Assembly (NCBI GenBank): GCA_963556495.2
Contig: OY747712.1
Coordinates: 53,273,069-53,337,068, forward strand
Direction of reading: 5' to 3'
Length of the DNA stretch: 64,000 bases
Origin: Valencia hispanica
Taxonomy: Eukaryota > Chordata > Actinopteri > Cyprinodontiformes > Valenciidae
A program made the translations under genes and the position numbers. Positions within the stretch are counted from its first letter, which is position 1. Each line of letters begins with the position of its first letter. The notes beneath the pieces were generated by a model. The model made no database searches. It saw only the letters and a program-made list of their open reading frames with translations, and had not been told where the DNA came from. Below are positions 56,236 to 64,000 of this stretch, piece by piece.

Positions 56236-57650
56236 GAAGTTTCTGTCTTTGGACCAGAAGTTCTAAAAAAGAAACTGATTAGTCAATCACTTCATCTGGA
56301 TGGCATTAAATTGGCCCCCAGTAATAACGTAAAGAACCTCTGCGTTATTTTTGACCAAGACTTGACATTTAAATCCCATATTAAACAGGTTTCTAGGATT
56401 TCCTTCTTTCACCTCCGGAATATTGCTAAAATTAGAAACATCCTGTCCAGGAGTGATGCTGAGAAACTAGTCCATGCATTTGTTACCTCAAGGCTGGACT
56501 ACTGTAATTCTTTACTATCAGGAAGTCCACAAAATGCCATTAAAAGCCTTCAGTTGATCCAAAATGCGGCAGCAAGAGTTCTGATGAATATTAAAAAGAG
56601 AGATCACATTTCTCCTGTTTTAGCTTCCCTTCATTGGCTCCCTGTTAAATCCAGAATAGAATTTAAGATCCTTCTTCTTACATATAAAGGCCTTAATAAT
56701 CAGCTCCATCATACATCAGAGATCTAATTGTTCCTTATGTTCCTAACAGAGCACTTCGCTCTCAGACTGCAGGTTTACTTGTAGTTCCTAGGATCTCTAA
56801 AAGTAGAATGGGAGGCAGATCTTTTAGTTTTCAGGCTCCTCTCCTGTGGAACCAGCTCCCAGCTTTAGTCCGTGAGGCAGACACTCTGTTTACCTTTTAA
56901 GGCCAGGCTTAAAACTTTCCTTTTTGATAAAGCTTATAGTTAGAGTGGCTAAGGTCATCCTGAGCTATCTCTGTAGTTATGCTGCTATAGGCTTAGACTG
57001 CTGGAGGACAGACTTACCAATTTTCTTAACTCTGCTACTTCCTTTTCTCCTACAACTCTCCAGTTGTATTACAGTACATTCTGTTATTTCGACTATTAAC
57101 TTTGTTTTCTCTCAGTTTTTTTCTCTCCATAGAAGATATACCTGGTCTGGTATCCTGCTTGGCTGCAATGCCCTGTTGGACGGGGGGCATCGACTGGGAT
57201 GATGCTCCCAGTAACTGAACATCCACTGTGTCCTGTTATCAACTTATTACTTCCTGTAACAAAGAAAGTTCTTATATCAGATCTTCTGTTCCTTCTGTGT
57301 TTCTGCTCTGTCTTCTCAAACCCCCAGACGGTCGTGGCAGATGGCCGCTCCTACTGAGCCTGGTTCTGTTGGAGGTTTCTTCCTGTTAAAGGGGAGTTTT
57401 TCCTCTCCACCGTCGCTACATGCTTGCTCAGTATGAGGGATTGCTGAAGGATTGCTGTGGTTGGAAAGTCTGCATCAACGGGGCCCAACCTCACGCCAAT
57501 GACTGACGCAATCTGCTGGGATTCCTTAAATAGGAAACTTTTTAACTGATTGGAATGTTTGTATAAATGTATTGAAATGACTTCTTGTTAAGTGCCTTGA
57601 GATGACATCTGTTGTGAATTGGCGCTATAGAAATAAACTGAATTGAATTC
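56236..57650 (+). mobile_element. L2-B LINE, 5'-truncated
   Basis: Begins within ORF2 (GTTTCTGTCTTTGGACC) and runs to the CTGAATTGAATT tail. The frame 56311-56727 reads CVIFDQDLTFKSHIKQVSRI, SRLDYCNSLLSGSP and LHWLPVKSRIEFKILLLTYK. It has Glu where the full copy has a stop, but a one-base loss (AATCAGCTCC) soon after. Flanking TAGATAG/ATAGATAGG strings on both sides may be a short target duplication. Confidence 0.88.
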
Positions 57651-57655
57651 AATAG

Positions 57656-58690
57656 ATAGGAATGGTCGTTGATTAAATCTTAAATTGGCTTGCCATATAG
57701 TTGGTCAGAAAACTTAATATCAACATGACAGTATTCAGTCTACAATGTCGTCCAAGCACAATTCACCCTGAAAGCAAACCACAACATGCTAAAAGAAGTC
57801 TCCAAAAACTCTAAGATGTCATCGCAAGTTAGTTTACCATACACTGACAGTGAATGTTGTTGAATATATACCACAATGTTTCATGTAAATAAAACAAAAA
57901 AAACATCCCTTAATAGTTAATGTAATCCTATATAACTTTACATAAAAAAACAGGACATGTTATTCTGTGTTATTATTAAAAACAATGACCTCCTTGAGAA
58001 ACAAACCTAAGTTCAAAAACTCTGGGACTCCATCTACTGGTAGAAAGCTGTCCAAAATAAAGTTTTCATGAATAATTTAGAAGGTATGAGTATTGCATTG
58101 TGCATTGGTTGCTTTGTCACTCATCTATAGTCCAGTCATTGTGCCTTTCCATTTTGGAGAAGTTTCATTTGTGAAACCATAACTCGCATGAAACTCATAC
58201 AGGCAAATATCTTTGGTCTGAGGCTTCTTCAGATTTGTTGCAAGACTGACCACTACTGGAGATCATTCCTGTCCAGATAGATAGAAGATACACCCATGAG
58301 ATGATTTATGACCAGATTTTATTTCTTTTGGGATAATTCAATTATTTTTGAATTGAATTGAACTGATTTTCATCTGGGGCCAGCCTATTTCATACCCATA
58401 AATATCAGTTGAACAGGGATTTACTACAGTGGTTCTTTTTGTCTAGACCAAAACAGAGATATTGCAACAAATTTTGACTTCATGACAAGCTGGTCATAGT
58501 AACAGTCACACAGATCTATTTCATCAGTTAGAAAATGGTTGGCATTTATAGTTTCTTAAATAAATCCTACAGCTTGTAGCATCTATACTATGATTCAACA
58601 CAGAATCTGTTTATATGAATATTTAAGATTCTTTTGAGTTTATGACTAATTTCACATAGGGGACTCATCATCACTGTTGATGGTTTTATG
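57656..58690. other. Upstream region of med26, nothing coding recognised
   Basis: AT-rich intergenic DNA. No terminal repeats or coding similarity seen. The distal med26 promoter and enhancers could lie here but no motif decides it. Confidence 0.4.
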
Positions 58691-58699
58691 GATGTTTAC

Positions 58700-59000
58700 T
58701 TGAATACGTAAAGACGTCACGGGGCAGACGTCGTATCCCAGCATGCAGCAGGAGGCCGTTGAGAGATCCAGCAGCTGGTAGTTGGAAGAGCGCCGAAGCA
58801 GGCAAGAGCCAACGGCCAGCAGAGCCCTCACATTTCCCCCTCCATGTGAGATAAACAGAGCCGTTTACCACGCAGCCTACAGAAAATATGCTGTTCGGGC
58901 GCCCGATGTGTTCCAGAAGCGAATTTTGAGTCTTCATTGTCAGCCGGCTTTCATTTTGGAGGATTCCTCCCTCCATCCTCCGGATCGCAGCGAACAGGCA
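58700..59000 (+). promoter_or_regulatory. med26: med26 5' UTR and core promoter region
   Basis: GC and CpG content rises relative to the AT-rich flank (CGTAAAGACGTCACGGGGC near 58710 includes TGACGTCT/GACGTCAC, a CRE-like palindrome at 58713-58720). No TATA box stands out, as usual for housekeeping transcription-machinery genes. The transcription start cannot be fixed from sequence alone. Confidence 0.45.
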
Positions 59001-59072
59001 ATGACAACGGTCTCAGCAACCCCGCAGCAGATGAAGGACCGGCTGCTGCAGGCCATTGACAGTCAGAGCAAT
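59001..59072 (+). CDS. med26: Mediator complex subunit 26, exon 1
   Basis: ATG at 59001 in CAGGCAATGACAACG; encodes MTTVSATPQQMKDRLLQAID plus SQSN, then donor AAT|GTGAGG. This is the conserved N-terminus of MED26 (PQQ..DRLLQAIDxQSN). Phase 0; 24 codons. The gene product is a metazoan Mediator subunit that docks the super elongation complex and TFIID on RNA polymerase II. The next exon is 1.55 kb downstream. Confidence 0.93.
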
Positions 59073-60626
59073 GTGAGGAATGCTAACGCTAACTTTAGCT
59101 GCTTTATCTAGACTGTGGCTAACGCGACATTGCAGTTTAAATCGATGCCTATAGATGATTGATTTGTTTTGGAAAGAAAATGCTCAGCCGTGTGGCCGAT
59201 ACCGATGTATGGCATGTTTCAGAGACAGAACCACACAGAGGCTGGCGTCTGAGTTGACATCTAGCCTTCAAGCTAATTTAGCAGCAGCGCTGCCTTCATT
59301 AGACATCTCCCGTTACATACTGTTAGCATGCTAGCTCCTAGCCTAGCTTTAATACCACAGCAGCTTTACAACATACAGCGGTATGAAGCGATACAATCCA
59401 CTCATTCTATCAATACTTGCTCATTTCACCCAAACATTAGTTAGACGTCCTGCTACACATCGTATAGGCTGTCAACTCTGAACACAGGAGGTCGAAACTG
59501 AAAACTAGCTCAAAATGCTAAAGCCAGGTTTTAGGAAATAGTCGGGTCCTTCCTTCTCAACTAAGTAGAGTTAGCCGTAGCCTGTTCGCCTAACCCAGGC
59601 ATGTCCAGCAGCGCTGTCTGACCTCAGTGAGAACATACACAAAACTTTTAGCGGTTCTAAAAAGGTTCTTCGGGGTCTAGCTCACAGGCTCCACTGTAGT
59701 ATAAATGTTTTTATTTGAAACCGTCCGGACTTTGAGCTGTCACTTAGCAGCGTCGTTCTGTCTCTGAAGCATACAGCTTAGCTCCTTTAGCCTCACAATA
59801 ACTTGTCATTATACAGGACTCAGTAGGACCTGGGTTTTCTACATTATTTGGACTTAGTTGGTGTTGGGATTAGTAAAACAGTTGACTCTGTCTTCTCCAA
59901 CTATATTACAACTTTAACGGTGACACCAAGTTTCTTAGAGATACATTGATTAGAGATTTGAAGCCAATTTTTGGTAAGGGTAAATCGGACCCACTAATAT
60001 GATTATAGCAAATTAAAAGAAAATAGAACACTATACAAAATGATTTCCTAGGGTTCCCTTCCTGCAGTGAGTTATTTCTAGTAGAAGCAGAGCAGTAGCT
60101 GTAAAAGAGGGTTTCTCTGACTAATGACAGCTGATAATGGAGTTGACGTTTTCATTGTCTTTAGCATCTTACATTGACATGATGGGAAAGGTTACCATTA
60201 ATAACTGTACACATCATACCAGTGTGTATATGGGCAGGTACGTTTCCCCCCAGGTCTGTCCTGTCCTTTCTGTACCTGCAAATCTCTTTTACAAAAAGTA
60301 TGAAAGAAGAAAATGACCAGTCCCCCCTGACGTCTGCTGCAGCTATTCTGAATAAGGCAATAAGGACAGATATGCCTGTGTGGAAAATCCACCTTCTCCT
60401 CTTTAAATGACGTTTTAAAAGCCTTTGTGCTTCCACTGACCAAAGCACTTAAAGTGTGGCAGTTGTGAAAGAGGTAGTGCTTAGGTTTGGTGCGTTCACC
60501 GTTCAGAACCGTAGGATTTCTGTTGCCCATCTCTACCTTTCATTTATCTCATCTATTCATTTTAATTTCCTTCTACTTCTTCCCAAAGTTTTGGTTATAT
60601 ACACCGTTTACTTTTCCTCAATACAG
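59073..60626 (+). other. med26 intron 1
   Basis: 1554 bp from GTGAGG to AATACAG. The first part is GC-richer. Short open frames inside have no recognised similarity and I see no transposon. Confidence 0.7.
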
Positions 60627-60701
60627 ATACGCGATATGGCGGTTGTATTGGAAGTAATTACCTGTCTAGAGAAGTATCCAATCACCAAAGAAGCCCTTGA
60701 G
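60627..60701 (+). CDS. med26: Mediator complex subunit 26, exon 2
   Basis: 75 bp, phase 0, acceptor CTCAATACAG, donor GAG|GTAAGC. Encodes IRDMAVVLEVITCLEKYPIT plus KEALE, helices of the TFIIS N-terminal (LW) domain. An 87-bp intron follows. Confidence 0.93.
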
Positions 60702-60788
60702 GTAAGCATTTCTATTCCATGAACAAGCTATTTATACAATAGTTTAACGGTTTAATGTAGATTTTTTGCACTGTCTTGTGTTTTGCAG

Positions 60789-62465
60789 GAAACCCGACTT
60801 GGAAAATTGATCAACGACGTGAGGAAGAAGGCCAGTAATGAAGACCTTGCAAAGCGAGCCAAGAAACTGTTACGAAACTGGCAAAAACTGATTGAACCTG
60901 GGCCGGCTGGGGCTGCCAGCATCCCTGCATCCACCAACGGCAGCTCTCATCCTTGCAGGACAGATTCCTCTCCTGCGGACCTTTCTGTATCTGGGAAAGG
61001 CATCCCTGAAGTTAAAACCAGAAACGATGTCCACAACACATATTCGCCGAAAGCTGAGAAATCAAGCAGCCGTAAGCGGCGGGCAGAACAGAGAGACAGT
61101 GGGGTTTACTTGCCTGAAAAGATCTCCAGGATGTCATCGTACGACAATCCTGTTTCCCCCCCCACCAATGGGATCGCAGGCAGCCCAGATACCCTGCCTG
61201 ACCAGGAGGTGGTCCCGTCTCCAGAGAGATCCCGAATAGACCACCTTGAAAATGACAAAGTCAACAGGATTCCAATAAATGCTGTCAAGCCTCGCCCCAG
61301 CTCTCCTGGAGTGGCGAAACCTCTTAGCACTTCGTCTTTGATAAAAGTTGCTGTGATGCAACAACAGGCTAGATTGGATGAAGGAGGTGGTGGTTACCAA
61401 GCCAGAAGTCCCCGCAGCATGGCGTCCAGTCCCAGGAGCGTGAAGCAGGACTCTGTGTCTAAGCGCTCTTCAGCATTCGCAGCTAAAGGAACACCAATCC
61501 CAAGTCCATCTTCCAGAGACTCTCCCTTGCCTTTTTCTCACTCGGTGTCCTCTCCAGGCCAGCCGTCGTACGCTGACAAGCTGCTGCATTCTTCTCATAG
61601 GTCTTCAGCGCTGCCAGCCAGTTCATCAGAGATCCCTTCTCATTGCCCAACCCAGGACATTTCTGCAGCACTGGAATCCCCGTCAGTCTCCCCCTCCCTG
61701 CTTCTTCCTCAGCTGAACTCTGAATTACAAAGAGGCACAGCTGTGTCTGATGATGCAGATGGGACAACGGTACAGAACTCTGAGCATAAAAGGAGGAAGT
61801 ATCGGCCAAGAGACTTCTCTGTTAACTTAGATGGCCAAAAGGTAGAGGACACAACTAAGCCTGTGAGGTTAAAAGAGCGAAGGATAACCTTTGACCCGGT
61901 CACAGGCCAGATCAAACCTTTGGTGCATAAAGAACCTTCTCAATCAGAGGATGTCCCCACTCCAGACCCTGCAGAGTCCAGGCAGAGAACTGAGAGCATC
62001 GTCCCACAGCCCACTGCCATGACCTCTACCCCGGGCCCCGGCCCCGGCCCCGGCCCGGGCCCCGGCCCCAACCCCTTCCACCAGACTAACTGGAAGGAGC
62101 TGTCCAGGAACGAAATCATCCAGTCCTACTTGAACCTTCAGAGTAACGTGCTCACCTCCTCAGGGGTCCAAGCCCCCAGTGCACACTTTTTCATGTCTGA
62201 ATATCTGAAAAGGGAGCAACAGGAGAGCAAGGATTTGAGGAAAAGCCACGTTTTGCAGACAGACAGCTTGATGGGGGATTTACCGGGAGTGAGTCGAGAC
62301 GTCACGGAGGACGACTTGGAAAGGATACACACACAGAAGTGGCCTGGTGTTAACGGTTGTTATGATACCAAGGGGGCCTGGTATGATTGGACAGAGTGCA
62401 TATCACTGGACCCTCATGGGGATGAAAGCAAACTCAACATCCTGCCATATGTTTGCCTAGACTGA
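60789..62465 (+). CDS. med26: Mediator complex subunit 26, terminal exon 3
   Basis: After acceptor TTTTGCAG it encodes 558 residues, ending at TGA 62463-62465, for a 607-residue protein (human about 600). It completes the TFIIS N-terminal domain (ETRLGKLINDVRKKASNEDL, KRAKKLLRNWQKLIEPG; protein residues about 50-83), which contacts elongation and initiation factors. A long Ser/Pro-rich linker follows. The basic block KRRKYRPRDFSVNLDGQKV and KPVRLKERRITFDPVTGQIK lies near 61786-61915. The Mediator-binding C-terminal domain starts at TNWKELSRNEIIQSYLNLQS (62086) and ends WYDWTECISLDPHGDESKLN-ILPYVCLD. A Pro-Gly repeat (62032-62073) just before that domain is absent from the human protein as I recall it. 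Confidence 0.95.
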   Translation, partial: ETRLGKLINDVRKKASNEDLAKRAKKLLRNWQKLIEPGPAGAASIPASTNGSSHPCRTDSSPADLSVSGKGIPEVKTRNDVHNTYSPKAEKSSSRKRRAEQRDSGVYLPEKISRMSSYDNPVSPPTNGIAGSPDTLPDQEVVPSPERSRIDHLENDKVNRIPINAVKPRPSSPGVAKPLSTSSLIKVAVMQQQARLDEGGGGYQARSPRSMASSPRSVKQDSVSKRSSAFAAKGTPIPSPSSRDSPLPFSHSVSSPGQPSYADKLLHSSHRSSALPASSSEIPSHCPTQDISAALESPSVSPSLLLPQLNSELQRGTAVSDDADGTTVQNSEHKRRKYRPRDFSVNLDGQKVEDTTKPVRLKERRITFDPVTGQIKPLVHKEPSQSEDVPTPDPAESRQRTESIVPQPTAMTSTPGPGPGPGPGPGPNPFHQTNWKELSRNEIIQSYLNLQSNVLTSSGVQAPSAHFFMSEYLKREQQESKDLRKSHVLQTDSLMGDLPGVSRDVTEDDLERIHTQKWPGVNGCYDTKGAWYDWTECISLDPHGDESKLNILPYVCLD

Positions 62466-63970
62466 GAGGTTTTGAGAAGGCTGCTGTTTCTTTTCCACTC
62501 CGTTCTTCGTCTCACCACAGAGACCAGATAGTTTGATTTATTCTTTACTTTATTTGTCCACTGTGAGTTTGGCAGGAACCAGGCCTCCCCATGGCTCTTT
62601 CTGTGAAAATCTCTTGAGACTTTGGTATTAAAAGCAACATGATTGAAAGAGAAGTTGAGTGTATGCTATCAAGGGCTGTTGTTTTGTTTTTTAAGCTAAA
62701 GGGATGAGGTCCATGCTGCTAGCAATGGAAGACAGAAAGAAGAGGGCAGCATTATTTGTCCCACCCTGAAACGATCCCTGCTGCGTGGGTTGGTGGTCAG
62801 TGGTACTGCTGCTTCAGGCACACTGAGATAGTGTTCCTGCGTCCTGGTTCCTGCGTCCTGGTTCCTGCGTCCTGGTTCCTGCGTCCTGGTTCCTGCGTCC
62901 TGGTTCCTGCGTCCTGGTTCCTGCGTCCTGGTTGGGGATGTGAAGGATCCTGGGGTTCGGTGAAGAGGGACGGACCGGCTCTGGTTCTGTTGGCACAGTG
63001 GGAGCTGAACGTGTCAACACTGTCCAGTACTGGAAAACAGTCAGCAGTTACAAGAGGCTTTATGTGGAATATAGAAAGTAAATTATACATTTCTTATGTA
63101 TACAAATATTTATTTTTGAGCAGTTCATTTAGGGATGTTCTAAAACAGCTTTTCAACAAACAAAAAAATCTAGATTATTTTATTTTTTTCAGTTTAAATT
63201 ACAATGTTGTCATCATGAATCTCAGACGTTTGTGTTGTTTTTTTTCTTTGAGATTGGCTAAATATTTCCAGTTATTAACATTCCAAATCAACCATTCAAC
63301 TACTAATTCTTTGTCCCGTCATAAAGGTCCATTCAGTGTCACATTTGAAACGGTTCCAAAATGTGCTGGTTTCTAATTGAAAGCAGGTCAGTGAGAGCTG
63401 AGTTATTCCAGATGAGTCAAAAAGGAAGGATATGTTTAAATGCTCTCACTTATCTCACTACCTTGGAAGTTATTGTTTGCCTTCTGAAGTTCTGTCTCAG
63501 TATTTCTGAGTGAAACAATCGAAGTGAATGTGCAGTTACCCATATGATGTGGCCAAAGGTCATATAGATATCTGGAGGTAGGATTTTTTTTTTTTTTACA
63601 TTTTGCTTTCAAGTGAGTGTAAACCCCATCAGGATCAAACACTGTTGGCATTTGGCATCTGAAGAGCAACAGTATTTGATTAGATTCCAGGTTAAAGCAC
63701 CACTCACTACCACTCACATGATTTTAGTCAACATCTGCCTCTGTGTAGCCTCTCTGTTCATTCAGGCTTTTTTCTTCCCTACCAATGTGCCTTGGTAAAT
63801 GGTCAATGTGGGTTTGGCTCCGCATTAAATATGCCTGTCTGTACATGAATGTGAGGATGGACGAACCCATCTCTGTCACTGTTGTACTCAGTCATGTGGA
63901 GAAAGGTGAAGCTGCAGACAATGGTAAACCGCACAACAACAACACAGCTGGCAATAAAGGACAAACGCTA
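62466..63970 (+). other. med26 3' UTR, probable
   Basis: AT-rich sequence after the stop without coding similarity. It contains a 14-bp minisatellite at 62834-62931. A candidate polyadenylation signal is AATAAAGG at about 63953; an ATTAAA variant lies near 62627. Neither is proven. Confidence 0.55.
62834..62931 (+). repeat. 14-bp minisatellite, seven identical units
   Basis: Exactly seven copies of TTCCTGCGTCCTGG with no visible mismatch, about 370 bp after the med26 stop. Because 14 is not a multiple of three, every frame cycles, giving spurious long open frames on both strands. Confidence 0.95.
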
Positions 63971-64000
63971 CAACAGGTTGAGAATCTGTTTCTCTACAGT

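Noticed and set aside
62756..63376. A 206-residue open frame downstream of med26
   Set aside because: It starts in the 14-bp minisatellite and continues through AT-rich UTR with no similarity to any protein; its length is an artefact of the repeat.

Overview
This window is vertebrate nuclear DNA, most likely from a percomorph-type teleost fish. That follows from its content: split genes with GT/AG introns, Tc1, hAT and Harbinger DNA transposons, L2/Maui-like, L1/Tx1-like and Rex6-like LINEs, tRNA-derived SINEs, and long (TA)n, (GT)n, (TATG)n and (CTAA)n microsatellites. The species cannot be named from the sequence. All gene and family names come from remembered family sequences, because no database search was possible.

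Two host genes are present, both on the + strand. The left one is the 3' end of crtc1 (CREB-regulated transcription coactivator): coding exons at 3270-3353, 3835-4012 and 14090-14295 (stop codon), then a long 3' UTR of unknown extent. Earlier exons lie left of the window. The right one is a complete med26 (Mediator subunit 26): exons at 59001-59072, 60627-60701 and 60789-62465, 607 residues, with the TFIIS N-terminal domain and the Mediator-binding C-terminus intact. Both act in RNA polymerase II transcription, but nothing in the sequence shows that they are co-regulated.

The rest is almost entirely transposons, many of them nested. (1) 1-2910: a decayed LINE invaded by an unusual inverted-repeat element (1272-2345). 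(2) 4013-14089: the last crtc1 intron, holding a 5'-truncated L2-like LINE (5955-10240, minus), a MITE (10813-11328) and a Tc1 relic split by an L2 tail and a Harbinger-type MITE. (3) 14296-20345: crtc1 3' UTR with a 105-bp (CTAA)n array, then a Tc1 relic containing a 1.5-kb inverted-repeat element that itself contains a SINE. (4) 20640-26070: a run of four Tc1-like elements, one inside another and carrying a SINE with a 14-bp target duplication. (5) 27290-30000: an AT-rich palindromic repeat and a candidate 1.9-kb solo LTR. (6) 30586-34056: a Rex6/Dong-like LINE flanked by (TA)n on both sides. (7) 34168-41560: a second L2-like copy split by a 2.17-kb hAT element with a perfect 8-bp target duplication, an LTR-retroelement 3' end, a TTAA-flanked MITE, a SINE and LINE fragments. 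(8) 42237-45406: a near-intact Tc1 transposon and a Harbinger-type element retaining a MADF-like exon. (9) 45680-55430: an L1/Tx1-like LINE (minus) invaded by three L2 copies, one almost full length. (10) 55541-57650: an inverted copy of the region-5 repeat, then another L2 copy. (11) 57656-64000: the med26 locus.

I found no CRISPR array, operon, rRNA gene or convincing functional tRNA gene. The most interesting signals are the candidate element at 1272-2345, the distant inverted pair of palindromic repeats, the same-site LINE/hAT junction at two loci, the (CTAA)n array as a possible STAR/Quaking-protein platform, and promoter-like motifs at the 5' ends of two LINEs.
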